Source: Pseudomonadaceae bacterium (GTDB lineage Bacteria > Pseudomonadota > Gammaproteobacteria > Pseudomonadales > Pseudomonadaceae). Taken from it: a DNA stretch of 64,000 nt. The notes below the pieces were generated by a model that saw nothing but the letters and a program-made list of their open reading frames with translations, was not told where the DNA came from and did no database searches. Positions 1-7,117 of this stretch are shown here, piece by piece; positions within the stretch are counted from its first letter, which is position 1; each line of letters starts with the position of its first letter. The stretch lies in contig CAAFUS010000010.1 of NCBI GenBank assembly GCA_900766265.1, positions 310,001 through 374,000 on the forward strand, in the 5' to 3' direction. The position numbers were made by a program, and so were the translations under genes.

Positions 1-126
1 GGTCGGGCGCAGCTGATCGCATTAAGGTAGCGATTTGCAAGGGCGGCGGGGAGTCTGGCGAAACGGATCGGCGGCTCGACCTCAACAATGTCTACACTCG
101 ATGCACGCGCGCGCGAGGGACGCGAA

Positions 127-444
127 ATGAAAGGGTACATCGCAGGTCTTCTGATCACCGCCCTGTCAGGGTGCGGAACCGTCAAGACCCTGAACGACGA
201 AGAAGGTGCAGCGGATGACCTGGCACGATGGAAATCCAACTGTGCCAGTATCCCGCGGACCTATAGCGGCGCCGCTTATCAGTTCTGCAGCCTGAACGGC
301 CCGGCTCGAGTGGCCGCAGACTGGGAGGCTCCGCAAACCGCGTTCGACATGGCGCTTTCGGCCCTGGCCGACACCGTGCTCATCCCGTACACCCTCTACC
401 AACAGTCGCAGTACGGACCGATTCCGATCAGGCGCAAGGATTGA
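127..444 (+). CDS. YceK/YidQ-like lipoprotein
   Basis: Predicted lipoprotein of 105 aa resembling the YceK/YidQ (DUF1375) family, whose role is unknown. Residues 1-15 are a short signal ending in the lipobox L-S-G-C with Cys16 as the acylation site; Gly17 rather than Asp follows, so outer-membrane sorting is more likely. The family pattern of G-C-G-T near the N-terminus, a Y-S-G motif, a conserved Cys and a late D-T-x-L-x-P-Y-T segment (D-T-V-L-I-P-Y-T) is visible. I chose the ATG at 127 because the upstream in-frame ATG at 88 would place 13 polar residues before the signal. It stands alone, transcribed away from the next gene. Family assignment is from motif memory, not a search. Confidence 0.75.
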   Translation: MKGYIAGLLITALSGCGTVKTLNDEEGAADDLARWKSNCASIPRTYSGAAYQFCSLNGPARVAADWEAPQTAFDMALSALADTVLIPYTLYQQSQYGPIPIRRKD

Positions 445-572
445 CTCCTGCCGTGACGCTAGCTTGCCGCGCGGAGCATCCCGAGGGACGGGCTGTGCCG
501 CTGTAGGATCTCGACCCCGACAACGCAGATGCACCTGTGGCCAGAAAGGCGGCAGGTGCACCGATCAGCCGA

Positions 573-1346
573 TCAGAGCTTGTATTCGCGCAGGCCGGCG
601 TAGAGACGTGTCATTTCGTTGAGCTGGCGGAACATCGATTCGGCATTGACCGCGACGATGGTGGGCACGAACTCTTCGGAGGCGAAGGCACGGCTCGCGA
701 ACTGCCAGCGGGCTTCGGTCTTGCGCAGGGCTTCGGCGATTTCAGCGTTGGGCGCGCCGTCTGCCTGCAGTTCCGCCATGATGGCGCCGAATTCCTTGAC
801 CGAGGCTTCGAAGTTGGCGTCCAGACCGGGCGCCTCGACGCCCCAGGCGCGGGCCATGTAGAACATCGCGGTGCGCTGGGTCAGCACGCGGTTCCAGCCG
901 CTTCGGTTGATCGAATGGGAAGCCGCGTCGCCGTTGTGCTGCTCGAACAGATCGGTCACCGTCTGGCACTGCTTGACCAGCTCCTCGGCTTTGGCCAGCA
1001 CCGCAGATGCCTGGGCCTTGTCGGGGTTGGCGGACGCCAGGGGCTGGTAGGCGGCCCATATCCTGTCGACTTCGCCAAGGGCTGCGCGAATCGCATCGTT
1101 CGGCGCAACGGCCTTGAGCTGGGCGTGGTGGTCCTCGAACAGCGCCAGGCTCTCGTCACGCTGCGCCATGGCCTCGTCAACCTTCACGCCGGAGCCGATC
1201 ATCAAGTAGTCCTTGGCCACGATCTGCCCCAGGGTGCGCTGCAGGCCGGCCATGTTCATGACTTCCAACGGGGTGAGTTCGGCCCAGCAGGCGGTACTCA
1301 ACAGGCTGCAGCTCAACAACAATGCACGGAAGGTCTTCTTGATCAA
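573..1346 (-). CDS. Secreted protein with two PilJ-type (NarX-like) sensor repeats
   Basis: 257-aa exported protein. Residues 1-22 are a signal peptide with cleavage near A-C-W-A. Two helices match the PilJ/NarX N-terminal sensor pattern (N-x-A-G-x-Q-R-x-L-x-Q): about residues 31-50 and 147-168. In NarX the equivalent P-box binds nitrate or nitrite; in PilJ it lies in the chemotaxis transducer. Here there is no transmembrane segment after the signal and no kinase or signalling domain, so the protein would be a free periplasmic sensor or binding protein. The start is a TTG codon; no ATG fits, and AGAGGA lies about 12 bases upstream. Ligand specificity is inferred only from the family. Confidence 0.7.
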   Translation of the reverse strand: MIKKTFRALLLSCSLLSTACWAELTPLEVMNMAGLQRTLGQIVAKDYLMIGSGVKVDEAMAQRDESLALFEDHHAQLKAVAPNDAIRAALGEVDRIWAAYQPLASANPDKAQASAVLAKAEELVKQCQTVTDLFEQHNGDAASHSINRSGWNRVLTQRTAMFYMARAWGVEAPGLDANFEASVKEFGAIMAELQADGAPNAEIAEALRKTEARWQFASRAFASEEFVPTIVAVNAESMFRQLNEMTRLYAGLREYKL

Positions 1347-1550
1347 CGGTGGGTCCTCTCAGGTACGAATGCTTGACGCAAGGACGATTGCCATCCAGGC
1401 GCCGTCATGGCCGCGCATTGCACTGCATGTAGCTTTCTGAAAGCTTGCAAATTCGACCTTCGTCGTAGGCGAGCTTCGAGAATGTGAACAGCTGCAAAAT
1501 TACGAGCCGCTGATTTGCCCCCGTCAGGCCGCACCGGTAGAGCCGGCCGT

Positions 1551-2438
1551 TCAGTACCCGAACATCAATGCGCGATGAGCCGCCACGCCAGCCATCGCAC
1601 CGTCCCCCACAGCCAGCGGCACCGAACCGGCGGCGCGGGCCATGTCGCCGCAGGCGAACAGGCCCGGCACCGACGTCGCCTGGGTGGGGTCCGTCTTGAT
1701 GAACGGGCCCAGCGGCCCTTCTTCGGTTTCGCAGCCCAGTTGGCTCGCCAGTGCCGACAGGCGCATCCGCGGCGCGAGGAATAGCCCGGCGAGGCTCAGC
1801 GCGCGGCCATCCTCGAGCAGCACCTCGAGCGGATCGCCCGCCAGGCGAGAGACCGGGGTGCGTTCAAGCGCGACGTCACGTGCAGCGAGCTGCGCCAGCT
1901 GCTCCTCGTCGGGCTCGAAGACCCCGTTCAAGAGCAAGGTGGTGGGGCCCCAGTCGGGGAGCATCAGGGCTTGGTGTATCGACAGCGGTGAAGTCGCCAG
2001 CACGCCGATGCGGCCCTGGCGAAGTTCGTAACCATGGCAATAAGGGCAATGGAACACGCTGGAACCCCAGCGCTCCGCGACGCCGGGGATGTCGGGCAGC
2101 ACGTCCACCACGCCGGTCGCCAGGATCAGTACCCGGGCCTGGTGTCGCGCGCCGCTCCGGTCGGTGATGCAGAAGCCGTCCGAATCCCGTTCGGCCTTGA
2201 CCGCCTCGGTCGATAGCCAGTCCACCGAGCCGTACTCCATGAGCTGGGCGCGGCCTTCGGCCGCAATCTCGCCGGGCGCCACGCCATCCTGCGTCAGAAA
2301 GCCATGGGAAGCCGCGGCGAAACGGTTGCGGCGCTGGCCTGCATCGATCACCAGCACCTTTCGGCGCGCTCGGGCCAACGGCAGCCCCGCCGACAAACCT
2401 GCAAAACTGCCACCGATGATGATCGCGTCATACGCCAT
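1551..2438 (-). CDS. Thioredoxin-reductase-like NAD(P)/FAD-dependent oxidoreductase
   Basis: 295-aa flavoprotein of the class II pyridine nucleotide-disulfide oxidoreductase fold. The FAD Rossmann motif G-G-S-F-A-G is at residues 9-14, an A-T-G motif closes the first FAD segment near 107-109, the redox-active C-P-Y-C is at 131-134, and a G-D motif for FAD contact is near 264. Like thioredoxin reductase it should pass electrons from NAD(P)H to a disulfide, but length and sequence fit the small TrxB-like group usually paired with Rrf2 regulators, not housekeeping TrxB. It lies 93 bases downstream of an Rrf2 gene on the same strand, with its own Shine-Dalgarno (GGAGGG) and a dyad operator upstream. 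The electron acceptor is unknown. Confidence 0.88.
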   Translation of the reverse strand: MAYDAIIIGGSFAGLSAGLPLARARRKVLVIDAGQRRNRFAAASHGFLTQDGVAPGEIAAEGRAQLMEYGSVDWLSTEAVKAERDSDGFCITDRSGARHQARVLILATGVVDVLPDIPGVAERWGSSVFHCPYCHGYELRQGRIGVLATSPLSIHQALMLPDWGPTTLLLNGVFEPDEEQLAQLAARDVALERTPVSRLAGDPLEVLLEDGRALSLAGLFLAPRMRLSALASQLGCETEEGPLGPFIKTDPTQATSVPGLFACGDMARAAGSVPLAVGDGAMAGVAAHRALMFGY

Positions 2439-2458
2439 GCTGTCGCCCTCCGAGTTAA

Positions 2459-2477
2459 TGTATCTTTTGAAGTTACA
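2459..2477 (-). promoter_or_regulatory. Dyad operator ahead of the flavoprotein gene, likely Rrf2 target
   Basis: A 19-base dyad, TGTATCTT-TTG-AAGTTACA on the + strand, has arms matching at 7 of 8 positions around a 3-base spacer. It lies 20 bases upstream of the flavoprotein start and downstream of the Rrf2 gene. Rrf2 proteins bind AT-rich dyads of this size, so autogenous or redox control of the flavoprotein by its neighbour is the simplest reading. No binding data are available. Confidence 0.5.
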
Positions 2478-2531
2478 CTAACGGACGAGCACTATGAAAG
2501 TGCGTTGCGCGTGTTTTCTATCGGATGTGTG

Positions 2532-2990
2532 CTAGTGCGGCTCGATGCTGGGCGGCATCCGTCGGCAGTCGCTGTACAGCGCGTTGAACTGCTTCGACAA
2601 GTCGGCGAGCGTCGATGCGCCGAGCCTGCGTAGCAGCAGCGCCTCGGCTTCCTGCAAGGCGTCGGCGAGCACGCCGTTGACCACCTGCTCGACCAGGCAA
2701 TCGGGATTGTCTCGGTCCGCCCCGATGGCGAAGATCCTGGGCCCGCCGACGGCATGGAAGATGTCCAGCAAGGTGACCTGATTCAGGTCGGCCGAAAGGG
2801 TCCAGCCACCGTTGTAGCCCTTGTCGGCACGGACGTAACCCGCCTTGCGCAAGCCCGCCATGGTGCGCCGCACCACGGCTGCGTTGGTACCGAGCATCTG
2901 TCCGATCTGCTCCGAGGTCACGGGCCGCTCATCGCGCGCCATGTGCAGCAGGACGTGGAGCATTCGGGAGAGGCGACTGTCGGTTCTCAT
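2532..2990 (-). CDS. Rrf2 family transcriptional regulator with two cysteines
   Basis: 152-aa winged-helix regulator. Residues 8-67 carry the Rrf2 helix-turn-helix with the S-x-x-I-x-x-x-x-x-x-N-x-x-V-V-R-R pattern and the G-x-N-G-G-x-x-L wing. Only two cysteines are present, Cys98 (in the region where Fe-S Rrf2 proteins carry their cluster ligands) and Cys142. Three Cys are normally needed for an IscR/NsrR-type cluster, so a thiol-based switch is more likely. It precedes the TrxB-like flavoprotein on the same strand, the common pairing for thiol- or peroxide-responsive Rrf2 regulators. The signal it senses is inferred, not shown. Confidence 0.85.
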   Translation of the reverse strand: MRTDSRLSRMLHVLLHMARDERPVTSEQIGQMLGTNAAVVRRTMAGLRKAGYVRADKGYNGGWTLSADLNQVTLLDIFHAVGGPRIFAIGADRDNPDCLVEQVVNGVLADALQEAEALLLRRLGASTLADLSKQFNALYSDCRRMPPSIEPH

Positions 2991-3099
2991 CGGTTTGCTG
3001 GCTGGCGAAGGAGGCCTGGCACCTTACTACGCAATCTCGACGAGGACCACGCGCTCGCCTCGAGTGGTCGTGGCTGTGTCGGATGGCATCTCAGGCCAC

Positions 3100-3228
3100 T
3101 CAAGCCGGCTTCACCGCCAGCAAGGCGAAGCCACAGAGGATGCCGGCCAGGGCGATCGCCCAGCCGATGCGATGGGCACGGTTCTTCTGCTGCTGGCGGA
3201 CGGGGTCCACGGGTTTCTTCTTTTTCAC
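3100..3228 (-). CDS. Small single-span membrane peptide (42 aa)
   Basis: A 42-residue reading frame starting at GTG 3228 with a GAGAGAGA purine run just upstream. The product begins with a Lys-rich cytoplasmic stretch (V-K-K-K-K-P), has a basic middle (R-Q-Q-Q-K-N-R-A-H-R), then a hydrophobic helix from about residue 21 to 39 and ends K-P-A. The positive-inside arrangement, the ribosome site and the biased codons support translation. I do not recognise a family. It lies upstream of the Rrf2 gene on the same strand, 109 bases away, and could share its transcript. Confidence 0.5.
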   Translation of the reverse strand: MKKKKPVDPVRQQQKNRAHRIGWAIALAGILCGFALLAVKPA

Positions 3229-3364
3229 GATCGTCTCTCTCAGCCGTAACGAGGCCTGGGGCTGCGAATCGTACCGTGGGCAAGGCCCCGGGTGTCCAGC
3301 GCTTGCCGTGCTCTTGGGGCACCCTCAGCCAACCCCGTAGAGAGTAATCACCGTTCCGCGGCAG

Positions 3365-3495
3365 GTCATCGTATGACATGAGAAAGCTCATGCTCCTGCG
3401 AATCCCTCCCGCCTGCCAGAAGCCCTAGGAACTCGCACCATAGGCAGGTGGAGCACGAAACGTGCGGTCGTGATTTTTTGCAGGTCATCATACCT
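3365..3495. promoter_or_regulatory. Two related GGTCATC-containing dyads upstream of the SMP-30 gene
   Basis: The 321-base gap between the 42-aa peptide and the SMP-30 gene holds two copies of GCAGGTCATC. Copy one (3361) continues into the perfect dyad GTCAT-CGT-ATGAC at 3365-3377. Copy two (3480) is AGGT-CATCAT-ACCT at 3482-3495, about 55 bases before the ATG at 3550. Paired short dyads of this type are typical GntR-type repressor sites, and sugar-lactonase genes are often under such control. No GntR gene is nearby, so the regulator is unidentified. Confidence 0.35.
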
Positions 3496-3549
3496 CTACT
3501 ACGCTTGCTCTCACCGCGCGTAGGCGGCTCATAAAAATAAGGACCCTCC

Positions 3550-4638
3550 ATGACGTCAGAACAACAACCCTCCCAGGATTCGCGCCGTCGTTTCCTCAAG
3601 CAGTCGCTGAACTACTCGGCCGCCCTTCTGGCCAGTAGCGCCCTGCCCCGCGTCGCCCAATCCGCCGAACTGCTTAGCCGGCGTTATCCGGACCCTTCGG
3701 TCGAGGTGCTGGACGAGAGCTTCATCCAACTGCGGCTGTTCAACGCCAGCGTCGAGAAACTGGCCGACGGCTTGCGCTGGGCCGAAGGTCCGGTGTGGGT
3801 CGGGGACGGACGCTATCTGCTGCTCAGCGACATTCCCAACAACCGCATCGTGCGCTGGGACGAAATCAGCCAGACGCTGGGCGTCTACCGGGAGCAGTCC
3901 AATTTCTCCAACGGATTGACCCGTGATCGGCAGGGCCGCCTGATTGCTTGCGAAGGTTCGACCACCCACGAACTCGGCCGCCGCATCACACGCACCGAGC
4001 ACAACGGGCGGATCACGGTGCTGGCCGACAACTTCGAGGGCGAACGCTTCAACTCGCCGAACGACGTCGTGGTCAAGCGTGACGGCTCGATCTGGTTCAC
4101 AGACCCGCCCTTCCAGGCCGGCAACGATTACGAAGGCTTCAAGATCGAAACCGAGCTGCCCGATGCGGTGTATCGCATCGATGGAGAAACCCTTTCGGTC
4201 ACCCGGGTGATCGAGGGTATCGCCGGCCCTAACGGTCTGTGCTTCTCGCCTGACGAGAAGCGGTTGTACGTGGTCGAAGGTCGCGCCAGACCCAACCGGC
4301 TCATCTGGGCCTACCCGGTCAACGACGACGGCACGCTGGGTGAGCGCACCCAGCACGTCGAAGCCACCAACCACGGTGCGCTCGATGGCATCAAGTGCGA
4401 TGAGGGTGGGAATCTCTGGTGCGGCTGGGGCAGCTCCGGCTCACCGGAGGCCAATCCGGAAGGGCTCGATGGCGTGCGGGTGTTCGATCCGCAAGGCAAA
4501 GCCATCGGCCATATCCATCTGCCGGAGCGCTGCGCCAACCTGTGCTTCGGCGGGGCCCAAGGCAACCGGTTGTTCATGGCAAGCAGCCACGCACTCTACT
4601 CGCTGTTCGTCAACGCGCGAGGGGCTACGTTCGTCTAG
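3550..4638 (+). CDS. Tat-exported SMP-30/gluconolactonase-family protein
   Basis: 362-aa beta-propeller protein related to SMP-30/gluconolactonase enzymes, which hydrolyse sugar lactones with a divalent metal. Residues 11-17 (S-R-R-R-F-L-K) are a full twin-arginine motif followed by a hydrophobic stretch and a likely cleavage near 38, so the folded protein is exported by Tat. The mature part has the family features E-G-P-V-W near 79-83, S-P-N-D near 169-172, a P-N-G-L motif near 227-230 and an L-D-G-I motif near 280-283, consistent with the metal-binding Glu, Asn and Asp of the family. The ATG at 3550 follows an AAGGACC Shine-Dalgarno. It is monocistronic. The exact lactone substrate cannot be read from sequence. 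Confidence 0.88.
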   Translation: MTSEQQPSQDSRRRFLKQSLNYSAALLASSALPRVAQSAELLSRRYPDPSVEVLDESFIQLRLFNASVEKLADGLRWAEGPVWVGDGRYLLLSDIPNNRIVRWDEISQTLGVYREQSNFSNGLTRDRQGRLIACEGSTTHELGRRITRTEHNGRITVLADNFEGERFNSPNDVVVKRDGSIWFTDPPFQAGNDYEGFKIETELPDAVYRIDGETLSVTRVIEGIAGPNGLCFSPDEKRLYVVEGRARPNRLIWAYPVNDDGTLGERTQHVEATNHGALDGIKCDEGGNLWCGWGSSGSPEANPEGLDGVRVFDPQGKAIGHIHLPERCANLCFGGAQGNRLFMASSHALYSLFVNARGATFV

Positions 4639-4696
4639 CCGAGCGGACGGCGGGACGGCCCGGCATGCGCCACCGTCAACGAGAAGACCCGCATAG

Positions 4697-4746
4697 GCAG
4701 TTGCGTAGGGTGGATCACGCTTTGCCGATCCACCCTACGCAACTGC
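4697..4746. repeat. Perfect 20-bp inverted repeat (intergenic palindromic element)
   Basis: Arms at 4697-4716 and 4727-4746 are exactly complementary over 20 bases, separated by a 10-base loop. The core GTAGGGTGGAT / ATCCACCCTAC is the type of palindromic element found scattered between genes in Pseudomonas and other proteobacteria. It sits just after the SMP-30 gene and could also act as a transcription-stopping hairpin or mRNA stabiliser, although no T-run follows. Confidence 0.8.
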
Positions 4747-4755
4747 ATCCACGTT

Positions 4756-4854
4756 CTCGGTCGAAACCGCTCCCACAAGACCGCTGGCAATGCTCGTAAC
4801 CGGCACACCTCTCTGTCGTGGGAGCGGTCGGGGACGGCTAGTCTCGACCGCGAG
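4756..4854. repeat. Pseudomonas-type REP hairpin
   Basis: The sequence ACCGCTCCCAC at 4766-4776 is mirrored by GTGGGAGCGGT at 4818-4828 (11 bp), and an outer pair CTCGGTCGA (4756) / TCGACCGCGAG (4844) extends the structure. The GCTCCCAC/GTGGGAGC core is the hallmark of Pseudomonas REP elements. It lies 10 bases from the previous palindrome, so the 371-base gap before the PheC-like gene is largely repetitive extragenic DNA. Confidence 0.6.
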
Positions 4855-5009
4855 CTTTTGCTCCGGCACCTGCGCAAGCCCATTCGCTCCCGCGCATCTG
4901 TGCGCCTTGTGAGGCGTGGCGGCGTCCGGTACGTTCTGCCGGCGGCTCGCCCGCAGCCCAGAACAACAACCACGGCATCGTCCCGGCGTTGCCCTGCCAA
5001 GGAATCCCG

Positions 5010-5789
5010 ATGAAATCTCTGATCTCGGCCGGCCTGTTGCTGGCCAGCGGGGCGGCCTTCGCTGCCCCTTCCGCCTCGCTGCTCGATGAAGCCCAGCAAC
5101 GCGGGACGCTGAGCGTCTGCACCACCGGCGACTACAAGCCCTATACCTTCCTGCGCGAGGATGGCGGCTACGAAGGCATCGACATCGCGCTGGCCGAGTC
5201 GCTGGCCAGGAGCCTGAACGTGGAGGTGCAGTGGGTACCGACCACCTGGAAGACACTGATGCCGGACTTCCTCGCGGGCAAATGCGACATGGCCGTTGGC
5301 GGCGTTTCCATTTCCCTGGAGCGGCAGAAGAAAGCCTTCTTCAGCGACCCGATCACGGTCGACGGCAAGATTCCCTTCGTCCGCTGCGACGACATGGACA
5401 AGTACCAGACCATCGCCCAGCTCAACCAGCCCTCGGTGCGGCTGATCGAGCCGCCAGGCGGCACCAACGAGGCGTTCGTCCACCGCGAGTTGCCCAAGGC
5501 CCAGCTGGAGCTGTACCACGACAACACGGTGATCTTCCGTCACGTCGCCGAGAACAAGGCGGACGTGATGATCACCGACGCCTCCGAGGCGCTGTACCAG
5601 CAGCGCAACTACCCGACCCTGTGCGCGGTGAACCCGGACAAGCCGCTGCAGTACAGCGAGAAGGCTTTTCTGCTGCCGCGCGACGACAGTGCCTTCAAGG
5701 CCTACGTTGACCAGTGGCTGCACCTGACCAAGGCGACCGGCGAGTACCAGCGCATCGCCGACACCTGGCTGGCCAAGCCGGCACAGTGA
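5010..5789 (+). CDS. pheC: PheC-like periplasmic cyclohexadienyl (prephenate/arogenate) dehydratase
   Basis: 259-aa protein of the periplasmic solute-binding fold. It matches Pseudomonas PheC in several blocks: T-T-G-D-Y-K-P at 38-44, S-I-S-L-E-R-Q near 100-106, P-G-G-T-N-E at 149-154, T-D-A-S-E-A at 189-194, L-C-A-V at 204-207 and L-L-P-R-D at 221-225. PheC converts prephenate to phenylpyruvate, or arogenate to phenylalanine, in the periplasm. Residues 1-18 are a signal peptide ending A-F-A. I chose the ATG at 5010 because it starts directly at the signal. Simple amino-acid ABC-transporter binding proteins share the fold, but no permease or ATPase gene is adjacent, which favours an enzyme. 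Confidence 0.75.
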   Translation: MKSLISAGLLLASGAAFAAPSASLLDEAQQRGTLSVCTTGDYKPYTFLREDGGYEGIDIALAESLARSLNVEVQWVPTTWKTLMPDFLAGKCDMAVGGVSISLERQKKAFFSDPITVDGKIPFVRCDDMDKYQTIAQLNQPSVRLIEPPGGTNEAFVHRELPKAQLELYHDNTVIFRHVAENKADVMITDASEALYQQRNYPTLCAVNPDKPLQYSEKAFLLPRDDSAFKAYVDQWLHLTKATGEYQRIADTWLAKPAQ

Positions 5790-5796
5790 GGCGAAC

Positions 5797-5942
5797 TCAG
5801 GGGCTGCCGAGCAGCGTCGACCAGCAGATGCCCGCATCCCTGTACGAATCGACTGCGTAGGCGGCGCCGAATTCGCTGCAGCGCGCGCTCATCGGATCGG
5901 CGCGGTGTCCCTGGGCTCAGCCAGCCCGCCGCGCCGACCGCG
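5797..5942 (-). pseudogene. Frameshifted C-terminal remnant of a CAP/SCP-domain protein
   Basis: About 48 codons of CAP-domain C-terminus. From 5905 down to 5797 the reading frame gives G-H-R-A-D-P-M and E-F-G-A-A-Y-A-V-D, then D-A-G-I-C-W and a stop, matching the tail of the two full-length CAP proteins at 7118-7981 and 42583-43443. The preceding A-G-W-L-S-P-G segment continues the same alignment but lies in another frame, so there is a frameshift near 5910. Everything upstream of the last third is missing and the MerR gene begins 8 bases away. The piece looks like debris left when DNA was inserted or deleted here. Confidence 0.7.
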
Positions 5943-5949
5943 CCCGTCG

Positions 5950-6366
5950 TCAGCTCCGGCAGTCGCCCACGGCGGCTCCGCCACTCAGTGCCTCGACAAT
6001 CCGGCATTGCTTGACCGACGACTCGGTACAGCCGACCAGCCGCTCCAGCTCGAATTCCAGCCGTTGCAGGTCGGCGATGCGCTGGCGCACCTCGACCAAG
6101 TGCTGCGCCGCCAGGCGGTCGACGTCGGCGCAGGACTGGCCGGGCTGGTCGGCCAGCTCCACCAGCGTGCGAATCTCGTCGAGGGAAAAACCGAGCTCGC
6201 GCCCACGCTTGATGAAACGCAGCCGCTCCGCTTCGCGTTCGCCGAAGGCACGATAGCCGGATTCGGTGCGCACGGCGGGCGTGAGCAGGCCGATGCGCTC
6301 GTAATAGCGGATGGTTTCCACGTTCACACCGGTGGTCTTGCTCAGCTTTCCGATCGTCAATGTCAT
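5950..6366 (-). CDS. MerR-family metal-responsive regulator (CadR/PbrR/ZntR-like)
   Basis: 138-aa MerR regulator. The N-terminal winged helix-turn-helix (residues 4-70) has the V-N-V-E-T-I-R-Y-Y-E-R motif, followed by a long dimerisation helix and a metal-binding end. Three cysteines at 79, 113 and 121 match the Cys triad of MerR, CadR and PbrR in order and near-spacing (34 and 8 residues apart), so a soft or transition divalent metal is the probable inducer; which metal cannot be fixed from this. It is divergent from a cation transporter, with a shared 64-base promoter region holding a typical MerR operator. Confidence 0.88.
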   Translation of the reverse strand: MTLTIGKLSKTTGVNVETIRYYERIGLLTPAVRTESGYRAFGEREAERLRFIKRGRELGFSLDEIRTLVELADQPGQSCADVDRLAAQHLVEVRQRIADLQRLEFELERLVGCTESSVKQCRIVEALSGGAAVGDCRS

Positions 6367-6369
6367 CGC

Positions 6370-6400
6370 TTGACCCTGTAGTCGCTACAGGGTTTAGCGT
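6370..6400 (+). promoter_or_regulatory. MerR-type promoter with 19-bp spacer and dyad operator
   Basis: A -35 hexamer TTGACC (6370-6375) and a weak -10 TAGCGT (6395-6400) are 19 bases apart, the over-long spacing typical of MerR-activated promoters. Between them lies the exact dyad ACCCTGTAG-TCG-CTACAGGGT (6373-6393). It drives the cation transporter, and the divergent MerR gene starts only 6 bases from the -35, so the regulator probably also represses itself from here. Confidence 0.85.
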
Positions 6401-6430
6401 AGCCGCATCTTGTTCATCGGGACACGCGTC

Positions 6431-7063
6431 ATGGCAGGCAACTGTTGCAATCACGGCTGTTCGAGCGCAGCCGCCACAGGGCGCTACCGGCGCATTCTGT
6501 GGGTGGCGCTGGCCATCAACCTGGCGATGTTTCTTGTCGAGATCGGTACCGGGCTGCGCGCCGACTCGGTATCGCTGCTGGCCGATTCGCTGGATTTCTT
6601 CGGTGACGCCGCCAACTATGGGGTAAGCCTCTGGGTGCTCGGGCTGGCCATGGCCACGAGGGCCCGAGCAGCGCTGCTCAAGGCGCTGACGATGGCGGCG
6701 TTCGGCACCTTTGTCCTGGCCATGGCGATATCCAACTTCGTCGACGGCAGTGTGCCGCATGCGCCGACGATGGGCGTCATCGGCATGGTCGCACTGCTCG
6801 CCAACCTGCTTGTAGCCGGCCTGCTCTACTCGTTCCGAGAAGGCGACAGCAACATGCGCAGCGTCTGGCTGTGCAGCCGCAACGACGCACTGGGCAATCT
6901 TGCGGTGATGCTGGCGGCATTGGGCGTGCTCGGCACCGGTAACGGCTGGCCGGACCTGATCGTGGCGACCTTCATGGGGGTGCTGGCGATAAGCGGGGCG
7001 ATCCAGGTCGCTCGACAGGCGTTGCAGGAGCTGCGCCTCGGCGATGCGGTGTCGGATCGCTGA
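6431..7063 (+). CDS. Short CDF-type cation transporter with a Cys-substituted metal site
   Basis: 210-aa membrane protein of the cation diffusion facilitator superfamily, expected to export a divalent metal by proton exchange. It has about six transmembrane helices and no C-terminal cytoplasmic domain. The N-terminus is Cys/His-rich (N-C-C-N-H-G-C, residues 4-10). In TM2 the metal pair D55-xxx-D59 is present, while in TM5 the usual H-xxx-D is C148-xxx-D152. The ATG at 6431 is chosen because it begins this Cys-rich leader; an upstream ATG at 6410 is in frame. It is controlled from the adjacent MerR-type promoter. The Cys for His exchange suggests a thiophilic metal, which is inference. Confidence 0.8.
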   Translation: MAGNCCNHGCSSAAATGRYRRILWVALAINLAMFLVEIGTGLRADSVSLLADSLDFFGDAANYGVSLWVLGLAMATRARAALLKALTMAAFGTFVLAMAISNFVDGSVPHAPTMGVIGMVALLANLLVAGLLYSFREGDSNMRSVWLCSRNDALGNLAVMLAALGVLGTGNGWPDLIVATFMGVLAISGAIQVARQALQELRLGDAVSDR

Positions 7064-7117
7064 AGCGGCCCCTGGCCCGTGGCGCCTGTACACGGCTGAC
7101 GGCCGAACGAAGGGTTC

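Noticed and set aside
1..126. Possible gene start at the left edge
   Set aside because: No ribosome site or reading frame of note before the lipoprotein; left unannotated.
5010..5789. Amino-acid ABC transporter binding protein
   Set aside because: The fold is shared, but the P-G-G-T-N-E and L-L-P-R-D blocks match PheC and no transporter genes adjoin.
5702..7093. 463-codon minus-strand frame
   Set aside because: It overlaps pheC, the MerR gene and the cation transporter in other frames; only its last CAP-like piece (A-G-W-L-S-P-G) has meaning, as part of the remnant at 5797-5942.
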